Assembly: GCA_009886115.1 (NCBI GenBank)
Contig: VFJJ01000197.1
Coordinates: forward strand, 1-40,177
DNA from: Actinomycetota bacterium
GTDB lineage: Bacteria; Actinomycetota; Acidimicrobiia; IMCC26256; VFJJ01
Reading direction: 5' to 3'
Length of the DNA stretch: 40,177 nucleotides
This document shows, in pieces, positions 1 to 6,452 of this stretch. The notes below the pieces were generated by a model. That model was not told the DNA's origin, ran no database searches, and worked only from the letters and a program-made list of their open reading frames with translations. Made by a program: the position numbers and the translations under genes. How positions within the stretch are numbered: position 1 is the first letter of the stretch; every line of letters starts with the position of its first letter.

Positions 1-76
1 CGGTGCCCGCGGTGCCCGCGGTGCCCGCGGTGCCCGCGGTGCCCGCGGTGCCCGCGGTGCCCGCGGTGCCCGCGGT
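1..76. repeat. 9-bp tandem repeat (about 8.4 units)
   Basis: The unit CGGTGCCCG repeats perfectly about eight times from the window edge, followed by six GCT triplets at 77-94. Read on the minus strand it encodes a Ser6 run followed by Thr-Ala-Gly repeats inside the DUF222 protein. The 9-bp unit preserves frame, so copy-number changes would only lengthen or shorten the linker. The array may continue beyond the window. Confidence 0.95.
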
Positions 77-850
77 GCTGCTGCTGCTGCTGCTGGGACC
101 TTCGTCGGCGAGGCGTTCGGCTCCGACGTGGACGACGACGAGGGGTCGGGCCGGGTTCTGGGCCAGGATCTCGGGATGGCCTGCGCACATGGTGACGAGG
201 GCGTCGGCCATGCGGGCGCCTCGCCGGACGGGTTCGCCGTGTTCGAGCCGGCCTTCTTCGGGCATGTTGTCGGCGAGCCGGTTCAACGTTTCTTCCACGA
301 TGACGGCCTGCTCACCCGAGAGCTGTCCCCGGATCCGGAGTGTCGAGTCGTGTCGGCGGATGAGTTGCACGAACCGTTCCTGATGCTGGGAGAGCGCATC
401 CTTCGCACTGACGGGACGTAACGCTCGGGCCTTGACGACCGTGGAGTGATACGACCAGCCCGGAGCTTGCTCGGCGAGCTCGGCATCAAGGCCGGAATCG
501 GGCTCGGCACCGGCGTCGGCACCGGCGTCGGCGGTGGCGACGGGGGCGAGGACCTGGAGTTGGTCCCACGACAGGCGACCTTGACGCCAGGCCTGCATGA
601 GCGCGGGGATGGCCGGGGCCCGGGTGGCGATGGCAACCTCACGACGAGCGGTTGCCAGTGACAGGTTCGCCCGGGCTGCCAGCCAGGTGGCCGTGTCGGG
701 CATCCCGTCGACCCGGAAGCCTTGAGCCTCGTCGAACGCGGCGATCACATCGATCAACTCGGCATGAACAGCCGTCATCAACGCTCGCAACTCACCGAGC
801 GTGTCGGCCAACTCCTCCGGTTCGATATCGGCGAATCGGGTCCAGTCCAT
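1..850 (-). CDS. DUF222 (13E12 repeat family) protein, N-terminal part, cut by window edge
   Basis: The minus strand is open from an ATG at 848-850 to the left edge, so the C-terminus is missing. The reading contains the typical DUF222 core: a helical N-terminus (MDWTRFADIEPEELADTL), a segment around residues 70-100 rich in Ala and Arg (ARANLSLATARREVA), and the later RRGARMADALVTMCAG stretch. In this family a C-terminal HNH nuclease domain usually follows, but that part would lie outside the window. Near residue 250 the protein enters a low-complexity linker: six Ser codons, then at least eight Thr-Ala-Gly units. No good Shine-Dalgarno precedes the ATG, so the exact start is less certain. 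Some 13E12 family genes belong to the LexA regulon in mycobacteria (family knowledge), but no SOS box is seen directly upstream of this gene. Confidence 0.85.
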   Translation of the reverse strand, partial: MDWTRFADIEPEELADTLGELRALMTAVHAELIDVIAAFDEAQGFRVDGMPDTATWLAARANLSLATARREVAIATRAPAIPALMQAWRQGRLSWDQLQVLAPVATADAGADAGAEPDSGLDAELAEQAPGWSYHSTVVKARALRPVSAKDALSQHQERFVQLIRRHDSTLRIRGQLSGEQAVIVEETLNRLADNMPEEGRLEHGEPVRRGARMADALVTMCAGHPEILAQNPARPLVVVHVGAERLADEGPSSSSSSTAGTAGTAGTAGTAGTAGTAGTAGT

Positions 851-1078
851 CGACCGTCATGATACCAGGGGAGTACGACAGTAATGACCTCCTCCACGAC
901 CAAAAGAAGAGATGCAATTTGAACCACCGGACATGACCCGGAGACAGTCATCGTCACATCGAGATGGGGTGACCGATCAACGAGCCGATATCATCGCCAC
1001 CGACCTTGGCGACGGGGGTTGTGCGGTCGTTTCTCGCCAATGACGGATGCGGTGCGAGCGGGCAGCGCTGTCCACGAG

Positions 1079-1108
1079 TCGACAGTCGAACACATGTTCG
1101 ACTACGAT
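1079..1108 (+). promoter_or_regulatory. Promoter with LexA (SOS) box in its spacer
   Basis: The 318-bp gap between the DUF222 start (850) and the gene at 1169 holds a 9-bp inverted repeat with a 2-bp centre at 1084-1103. Its core at 1087-1100 is CGAACACATGTTCG, which fits the Gram-positive/actinobacterial LexA consensus CGAACRNRYGTTCG at every position. It lies between a TCGACA (1079-1084, one mismatch to TTGACA) and a TACGAT (1103-1108) separated by 18 bp, so bound LexA would cover the promoter. The -10 is about 60 bp from the start codon at 1169. Nothing else was recognised in the gap. Confidence 0.8.
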
Positions 1109-1168
1109 GGACCGGGTCGAACCCGGTGTCGCCGATCTCGGCGACACCGACGTGCGCGAGGAGCTCCG

Positions 1169-1582
1169 ATGGCCCGTGAAGATCCCAGCGTGGTCGCTCT
1201 GGTCTCCGACCTCATCGACCGGTCGCGTATCCAGGGCGTCATCGCTGGTGTGCGATTCGCCGGGACGCCCACGGCGGCGGCCAGCATCGGGGGCGACGTG
1301 GTCGTGGTCGACCTGGTCCGCTTCGTCGCCGCGATCGCACCGTTGCGGGCCACGCTCCCCGACGCTCGGATCGTGGCCTTCGGGCCGCACGTCGACGACG
1401 TCGGCGCGGCCGCAGCCCGCGACGCCGGCGCCGACCTCGTCGTTGCCCGTTCGCGTTTCTTCCGCCAGATCCGCCGCTGCGTGCTCGATGTCGACGGCGC
1501 CGAGACCAACCCCGACGACCCCGACGACACCGACGACCCCGAGACCAACCCCGACGACACCGACGACACCGAGACCGACTGA
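1169..1582 (+). CDS. Small receiver-like protein with acidic repeat tail, probably SOS-controlled
   Basis: This 137-residue protein starts at ATG 1169, preceded by GAGGAG seven bases upstream. Residues about 5-105 look like a truncated or degenerate response-regulator receiver (Rossmann-like) fold. A strand DVVVVDL ends in Asp where a phosphoacceptor could sit, the next strand-loop reads IVAFGPHVDD, and the last is AGADLVVARSRFF. The acidic pair expected after the first strand is not seen, so classical phosphorelay is doubtful. Similar stand-alone proteins are widespread in Actinobacteria without assigned function. The last 35 residues are an Asp/Pro/Thr tail built from a repeated ETNPDD-type unit. 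The LexA box upstream suggests induction by DNA damage. Function is unknown. Confidence 0.75.
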   Translation: MAREDPSVVALVSDLIDRSRIQGVIAGVRFAGTPTAAASIGGDVVVVDLVRFVAAIAPLRATLPDARIVAFGPHVDDVGAAAARDAGADLVVARSRFFRQIRRCVLDVDGAETNPDDPDDTDDPETNPDDTDDTETD

Positions 1583-1597
1583 GTCAGCCCAGGGGCG

Positions 1598-2350
1598 TCA
1601 GATCATGGGCCAGGGGTAGGGGTAGTCGGTGCGGGGCTCGGGGAGGACGGCCTCGCTGGTGAGCGCGTCGACGCGCATCCAGAGCGCCTCGAGCTCGTAG
1701 GGCGAGAGCAGATTCGCCAGGCGGCTGCGGTGCGGCTTGAGCAGCACCGAGCTCAGGACCCGGAGCTCGTCGAGGGTGGCGTCGTCGAGGGGATCGCCGA
1801 TGAAGTCCCAGATGACCGTCCGGAGCTTGTGGTCGTCGTGGAACGTGAGGCCGTGGTCGATGCCGACGATCGTCCCGTCGACGGTGGAACGCAGCACGTG
1901 CCCGGCCTTGCGGTCGGCGTTGTTCACCACCACGTCGAACGCAGCGAAGGCGCGGAACCGGTCGGGATGCTCATCGCGGAGGGTGAGGTAGTGGTCGTTG
2001 GGATCGTGGGGAACGAACTCCTGCACCATGCCCTCGCCGTGCGGCCCGTCCCGCAGCACCGTGCGGGGCACCACGTCCCAGCCCAGCAGCTCGGAGACCT
2101 CGAACGCCGCCACTTCACGCTGGCAGAGCGTCCCGGCCGTGAAGTCCCAGAGGGGCCGCTCGCCACGCCGGGGCTTGTAGATCACGAGCATCTCGGCGTC
2201 GTCGAGCACCGCCGTGCCGAGGAAGGTGGCGTTCGACGAGTACCGCATCCGCCCGAGGAGCTGTAGCTCACCACACGCGAGCACCCCGGCCCGTTGCTCG
2301 GGCGGCAGCTGCGGGGGAACGGGAAATCCGGCGAGGGTGGCGTCGGCCAT
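1598..2350 (-). CDS. SCO1664 family protein (TIGR03843-type)
   Basis: This 250-residue protein is the third gene of a conserved actinobacterial trio. It has the features of the SCO1664 family, which resembles PI3/PI4-kinase-like folds: a GELQLLGRMRYSSNATFL start, a Lys-containing strand (LVIYKPRRGERPLWDF), a DVVVNNADRKAGHVL segment like a catalytic loop, and GIDHGLTFH like a metal-binding motif. Substrate and function are not established. The start was placed at ATG 2350, eight bases after the stop of the DUF3090 gene. An in-frame ATG at 2434 would overlap that gene by 76 bp and add 28 residues unlike the family. The tail DYPYPWPMI is typical. Confidence 0.85.
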   Translation of the reverse strand: MADATLAGFPVPPQLPPEQRAGVLACGELQLLGRMRYSSNATFLGTAVLDDAEMLVIYKPRRGERPLWDFTAGTLCQREVAAFEVSELLGWDVVPRTVLRDGPHGEGMVQEFVPHDPNDHYLTLRDEHPDRFRAFAAFDVVVNNADRKAGHVLRSTVDGTIVGIDHGLTFHDDHKLRTVIWDFIGDPLDDATLDELRVLSSVLLKPHRSRLANLLSPYELEALWMRVDALTSEAVLPEPRTDYPYPWPMI

Positions 2351-2358
2351 CGGGCAGC

Positions 2359-3006
2359 TCAGTTCATCCCTGGGCAGCCCTGCCAGTTCTGCTGCGGACA
2401 GCCCTGGCGCTCGGGTTCCATCGGGAGGCGGCACAGCTCGCAGATCGGCCGTCCTGCGGCCACCACCCGAGCGGCCTGCTGGGCCAGCGCCCGCATCTGG
2501 GCCCGCGTCGCGAGCACCCGCACCAACCGCCCCGTCGGCTCGGCCCCGAACGAGGGATGGGCGCCCGAGACGCGTGGCCGACCCTGCTCGTCCACGTCGG
2601 CCTCGCTGGTCCCCGTGGGATCGTCGGCATCGTCGGGGTCTTCGTCGTCGGTCTCCGCCGCGGGTGCAGGATCGTTGAACTCCTGCAGCTCGAGCACGAT
2701 GAGACCACGTCCCACGTCGAAGCCCAACCGGATCTGCCGGGCCCGGAAGTTGGGTTCGGTGGGTTCCTGGAGGGCGGCCGCGGCGGCAGGGACATCGGAG
2801 CCCGGATCGTTGGGGAGACGACGATCGAGCTGCTCGAGCAGGGCCAATGCGTGTCGGGCCAGCGCCGCGACCTGCTGCTTCTCGACCAGGACGGTGATCT
2901 GGAGCGATCCGGCCTCGGCCTGGATCAAGAAGGCGCGCTGGCCCGGCTCGCCCACGGCGCCGGCCCCGAGCCGATCGACCGGGTCGAGCTCGATGGCCTC
3001 GGTCAT
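2359..3006 (-). CDS. DUF3090 family protein
   Basis: This 215-residue protein matches the DUF3090 (TIGR03847) pattern. It has an N-terminal beta-rich half (GQRAFLIQAEAG, then LVEKQQVAALA), an internal FRARQIRLGFD segment, and a C-terminal cysteine motif GRPICELCRLPMEPE followed by one more Cys, likely a small metal site. Residues about 120-150 are a very acidic insert (Asp/Glu/Thr-rich) that looks like a lineage-specific linker. The ATG at 3006 overlaps the TGA of the upstream phosphatase by four bases (ATGA), and the SCO1664 gene starts just downstream, so the three are almost certainly co-translated. Biochemical role is unknown. Confidence 0.88.
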   Translation of the reverse strand: MTEAIELDPVDRLGAGAVGEPGQRAFLIQAEAGSLQITVLVEKQQVAALARHALALLEQLDRRLPNDPGSDVPAAAAALQEPTEPNFRARQIRLGFDVGRGLIVLELQEFNDPAPAAETDDEDPDDADDPTGTSEADVDEQGRPRVSGAHPSFGAEPTGRLVRVLATRAQMRALAQQAARVVAAGRPICELCRLPMEPERQGCPQQNWQGCPGMN

Positions 3007-3749
3007 CCTGGGCCGTCGGAGGGTCCCGCCGCGGCTTCCGGCGGTTCCGCCGCCGTTCCCGGCGGCTCGGTCGGGGCCTCTGGGGGCGGTGGAAGCATCT
3101 CGGCGAACCCGCCGGTGTCGTTGAACTTCACGACAGCGGCACCGTGGGGACCGATCGTCAGCCCGGTCACCGACGCCGGCGAGATCACCAGCCGTTGGAA
3201 CTGGTCGAGGTGCGTCCCGGCGAAATGGGCGACGGCCGCCTTGATCACGTCGGCGTGCGAGACGATGACGACGAGCTCACCGGCATGGCGGCCCGCCACC
3301 TCCTCGACGGCGGCAACGGCGCGGTTTTGCATCTCGCGGATCGACTCACCCTCGGGGAACCGGGCCAGCGACGGGGTGCGCTGCACCTGCTTCCAGATCT
3401 CGGTGGAGACGAGGTCCTTGATCTGCTGACCGGTCCAGGTGCCGTACTCGGCCTCGATCATGCCGTCGAGTCGTACCACGTCGAGCCCGTGGTGTGATGC
3501 GATGGCCGCCGCCGTCTGCATGGTCCGCTCGATGGGGCTGGCGTAGATCGCCGAGACGGGCAGGTCCTTCAGGCGCTCGCCCACGTCGGCTGCCTGGGCC
3601 TGCCCTTCTTCGGAGAGATCGATGCCGGGCAGTCGGCCCGAGAGGATCGGACCCGTCTGGTGGGTGACCGCGTGCCGCACCAGCAGCACCCGGGTCGGCG
3701 GCGGGGTCCGAGGGGCGGCGGCGGGGTCCGCCTGCGAGGGTTCGGGCAT
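3003..3749 (-). CDS. Histidine phosphatase / phosphoglycerate-mutase-like protein (MSMEG_4193 family)
   Basis: First gene of the trio, 248 residues. It carries the histidine-phosphatase signatures: LLVRHAVTHQTG near the N-terminus with the phosphoacceptor His after Arg, SAIYASPIERTMQTA, the acid EAEYGTWTG, and a second catalytic His in VVIVSHADVIKAAV. It belongs with the MSMEG_4193 type (TIGR03848), annotated as a probable phosphomutase or phosphatase whose substrate is not known. The last 30 residues are a Pro/Glu/Ala-rich tail. The ATG at 3749 was chosen because the family similarity begins about 18 residues later; the reading frame stays open far upstream but the extension is not protein-like. 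The upstream region contains a palindrome and direct repeats that may control the operon. Confidence 0.88.
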   Translation of the reverse strand: MPEPSQADPAAAPRTPPPTRVLLVRHAVTHQTGPILSGRLPGIDLSEEGQAQAADVGERLKDLPVSAIYASPIERTMQTAAAIASHHGLDVVRLDGMIEAEYGTWTGQQIKDLVSTEIWKQVQRTPSLARFPEGESIREMQNRAVAAVEEVAGRHAGELVVIVSHADVIKAAVAHFAGTHLDQFQRLVISPASVTGLTIGPHGAAVVKFNDTGGFAEMLPPPPEAPTEPPGTAAEPPEAAAGPSDGPG

Positions 3750-3791
3750 CGCGCGAGGGTACGCGGTCTCGTCGCACGTGTGCGGAGGAAA

Positions 3792-3806
3792 GCTCGTGTC
3801 ACGAGC
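3792..3806. promoter_or_regulatory. Perfect 15-bp palindrome, candidate operator
   Basis: GCTCGTG-T-CACGAGC is a 7+1+7 perfect inverted repeat, 43 bp upstream of the phosphatase start (3749), where an operator or promoter for the trio would be expected. No known regulator was matched. Confidence 0.45.
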
Positions 3807-3830
3807 ATTTCTGCCGGAAGCCAGCGGAGG

Positions 3831-3866
3831 ATCGGAACAACACCGAGAATCGGAACAACACCGAGC
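3831..3866. repeat. Two direct 18-bp repeats in the divergent control region
   Basis: ATCGGAACAACACCGAG occurs twice in immediate succession with an 18-bp period (3831 and 3849). The spacing, close to two helical turns, would suit side-by-side binding of a regulator. The whole gap 3750-4157 between the phosphatase operon and the DUF3151 gene has no recognisable gene; besides these repeats it holds the palindrome at 3792 and the hairpin at 3883. Confidence 0.7.
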
Positions 3867-3882
3867 ACGGCCGGTGTGGCGC

Positions 3883-3929
3883 GGTCCCCGTCCCGCACCA
3901 GATCGCGAGCGACCCGGGGGACGGGGACC
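3883..3929. other. Long GC-rich inverted repeat (hairpin)
   Basis: GGTCCCCGTCC (3883-3893) is the exact complement of GGACGGGGACC (3919-3929), with 25 bases between; one further G-C pair extends the inner end. There is no T-run and both neighbouring genes point away, so a terminator role is not obvious. Confidence 0.6.
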
Positions 3930-4157
3930 CCGCAGGCTGCCTCCCCGCAGCGACCCCGCGACGGGACCGCATGAGCGGGGCCCGTCGTGACCAAGGTGGG
4001 ACGGGCTCGCTACTGGCTCCCCGCCGGCCAAGCGACCGAGTACGGCCGGCGGATCATCGCTTCCCCGAGGCCCTGCGCAGGCAGGGAGCCTCGATGCCTG
4101 CAGTATGGCGCATCGTGACCCCGGGGCCAATGAGACGAGCGACCTATGCTCGCTTTC

Positions 4158-4601
4158 ATGACGGATGCCCAGCCTGTCCGGTTGACCGCCGGTCTCCCCC
4201 AGACCGTGATCCCGCCCGAGCCCGCCGCCGTCCTCGACGCCCTCGCCGCAGCGGTGCGCGAGCCAGAGCCCGCGGCCCGCAAGGCGGCGGTGGCGCTGGT
4301 TGCGGGCGGCCGTCCCCGATTCCTCGCCGCCTGGGCCACGCTGGCCGAGCTGGCCGACGATCCCGTGGAGTCCTACGCCTACGCGCGGGTGGGGTATCAC
4401 CGGGGCCTCGACCAGCTGCGCGCCGCAGGGTGGCGCGGATCGGGCTACTGCCGGTGGACGCACGAGTCGAACCGGGGCTTCCTCCGTTCGCTCGAGGCGC
4501 TCCGAGCGGCGGCCGAGCGCATCGGCGAGGCCGACGAGGCCGCCCGCTGTGCCGAGTTCCTCCTCCAGCTCGACCCCGAATGGACCCGCCGGTCGGTGTG
4601 A
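4158..4601 (+). CDS. DUF3151 family protein
   Basis: This 147-residue cytoplasmic protein matches DUF3151, a family conserved across Actinobacteria (Rv0360c type). Diagnostic stretches are AYARVGYHRGLDQLRAAGW and HESNRGFLRSLEALR, preceded by an Ala-rich helical region. No enzymatic motif is visible and the family has no assigned function. The start was placed at ATG 4158 (MTDAQPV); an in-frame ATG at 4146 would add four residues. There is no clear Shine-Dalgarno, so leaderless translation is possible. It stands alone, diverging from the phosphatase operon and converging on the acyl-CoA ligase. Confidence 0.85.
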   Translation: MTDAQPVRLTAGLPQTVIPPEPAAVLDALAAAVREPEPAARKAAVALVAGGRPRFLAAWATLAELADDPVESYAYARVGYHRGLDQLRAAGWRGSGYCRWTHESNRGFLRSLEALRAAAERIGEADEAARCAEFLLQLDPEWTRRSV

Positions 4602-4651
4602 TCCACCGCTCGCCGATTCCTCCTCGATTCTCCTCGAGTGCCCTCTCGAGC

Positions 4652-6310
4652 TCAGGTGCCGCCGGCCGGGCCGACGAGCTCGGGGACGATCTCGCTGGCG
4701 GCATGACGGGCCCGCAGCACCTTCTTGTCGAACTTGCCGACGGAGGTCTTGGGCACCTCGGCGATGAACGCCCACCGCTCGGGCAGCCACCACCGGGCCA
4801 CCTGGGGCGCCAGGAACGCCGACAGCGCTGCTGCGGTGGCCGCACCGGCGGTGACCCCCTCGCGCAGCACGACACAGGCCATCGGGCGCTCGTCCCACCG
4901 TTCGTCGGGCACCCCGATCACCGAGGCCTCGACCACGTCGGGATGGGCCATGATCAGGTTCTCGAGCTCGACGGTCGAGATCCACTCGCCGCCGGACTTC
5001 ACGACGTCCTTGGCCCGGTCGGTGATCTGCACGAAGCCATGGTCGTCGACGTTGGCGATGTCGCCCGTGCGCAGCCACCCGTCGTGGAACTTCCCGGGGT
5101 CGGGGTCGAGGTGGTACGACGCCGTCACCCACGGGCCTCGTACCTCGATCTCGCCGACGCTCTCACCGTCCCACGGCAGCTCGTTGCCGTCGTCGTCGCA
5201 GATCCGAAGCTCGACGCCGGGGATGACGCGACCCGTGCGCACCCGCCAGGCCATCTGCGACTCGGCGTCGGTCGCGGCATCCTTCGGGGGATGGCCCATG
5301 GCGGCGAGCGGGCTGGTCTCGGTCATGCCCCAGCCCTGGATCATCCTCACGCCGAAGCGTTGCTCGAGCTTCTCCATGAGCGAACGGGGGACGGCCGACC
5401 CGCCGCACATGACCATTCGAAGTGACGAGAGGTCGATCTCGTTGCTCTCGCCGAAGCGCACGATGTCGGCCCAGATCGTGGGGACAGCGCCCGAGAACGT
5501 GGGGCGCTCGGCCGCGATGAGGCGAGTGAGCGGCTCGGCCTGGAGGTACTGCTGGGGCATGAGCAGGTCGGCACCGGCCATGAACGCCGCGTAGGGCATC
5601 CCCCAGGCGTTGGCGTGGAACATCGGCACGATGGTCAACAGCGTGTCGGTCTCGCAGACCCCCAGCACCGCTGCCGAGGTGATCGCCAGCGAGTGGAGCC
5701 AGGCCGAGCGATGGCTGTAGGCCACACCCTTGGGGTTGCCGGTGGTGCCGCTCGTGTAGCACATGGCGCAGGCCGAGCGTTCGTCGATGTCGGGCCACGG
5801 GTAGCTGGGCGGGGCCGCTTCGAGGAGCGCCTCGTAGTCGTGCACCTCGTAGCCCGGGCCGCCGTCGAGCACGGCTCGGTCGCCGGGGCCGGTGACGATG
5901 ATGTGCTCGACGGTCGTGAGCTCGTCTTTCACCCGGGCGAGCAGAGGCAGGATCGACCCGTTGGCGATGACGACGCGGTCGTGCGCGTGGTTGGCCACGT
6001 AGGCGAGTTGCTCGGGGAACAGCCTGATGTTGAGCGTGTGCAGCACAGCGCCCATCGAGGGGACCGCCAGGTAGGCCTCGACGTGCTCCTGGTTGTTCCA
6101 CATGAACGTGCCGACCCGGTCGCCGGGGTTCATCCCCAGTGTCGCCAGCGCCCCGGCCAGCCGCTCGGCCCGATCGCCGACCTGAGCGAAGCTCGCCCGC
6201 CGGCAGTGGTCGCCCTCGAAGGTGATCACCTCGCTGGTCGCATGCACCCGACGGCCGTGGCGGAGGATCATCTGCACCGAGAGGGGGAAGTCCTGCATCG
6301 TGCTCAACAT
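4652..6310 (-). CDS. Fatty acid--CoA ligase (AMP-binding, FadD-like)
   Basis: This 552-residue enzyme of the ANL superfamily activates a medium- or long-chain fatty acid by adenylation and thioesterification to CoA. Visible motifs are the P-loop CYTSGTTGNPKG (184-195), FHANAWGMPY (231-240), the GWGMTETSP signature (326-334), DGWLRTGDIA (409-418), the hinge region DRAKDVVKSGGEW (431-443), and the C-terminal catalytic Lys in KTSVGKFDKK (Lys526). The N-terminal sequence is like many actinobacterial FadD proteins and AlkK-like ligases. The ATG at 6310 has a GGAGG just upstream; the open frame further upstream is not coding. Chain-length specificity cannot be told from sequence. It is divergent from a carboxylesterase, separated by 142 bp. 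Confidence 0.93.
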   Translation of the reverse strand: MLSTMQDFPLSVQMILRHGRRVHATSEVITFEGDHCRRASFAQVGDRAERLAGALATLGMNPGDRVGTFMWNNQEHVEAYLAVPSMGAVLHTLNIRLFPEQLAYVANHAHDRVVIANGSILPLLARVKDELTTVEHIIVTGPGDRAVLDGGPGYEVHDYEALLEAAPPSYPWPDIDERSACAMCYTSGTTGNPKGVAYSHRSAWLHSLAITSAAVLGVCETDTLLTIVPMFHANAWGMPYAAFMAGADLLMPQQYLQAEPLTRLIAAERPTFSGAVPTIWADIVRFGESNEIDLSSLRMVMCGGSAVPRSLMEKLEQRFGVRMIQGWGMTETSPLAAMGHPPKDAATDAESQMAWRVRTGRVIPGVELRICDDDGNELPWDGESVGEIEVRGPWVTASYHLDPDPGKFHDGWLRTGDIANVDDHGFVQITDRAKDVVKSGGEWISTVELENLIMAHPDVVEASVIGVPDERWDERPMACVVLREGVTAGAATAAALSAFLAPQVARWWLPERWAFIAEVPKTSVGKFDKKVLRARHAASEIVPELVGPAGGT

Positions 6311-6452
6311 GGTGGCCTCCTGAGCCGCTGTGTCGTCGGGGCTGCGGGGTCGTGAGCAGCCGTCGCGCTCGAGTGCGTCGTGGCATCGCCGGCTCAGCCG
6401 GGATGAGCGCGCCGATCGCAGCGCAGGATACGAGCGCGCCACACTGTTGGCC

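Noticed and set aside
1-94. Repeat array at the left edge considered as CRISPR
   Set aside because: Unit is only 9 bp with no spacers, and it is in frame in a DUF222 coding sequence.
3750-5132. Long open minus-strand frame continuing upstream of the phosphatase start, about 460 codons
   Set aside because: Arg/Gly/Pro-rich composition without domains; overlaps the DUF3151 gene and the acyl-CoA ligase, typical of high-GC shadow frames.
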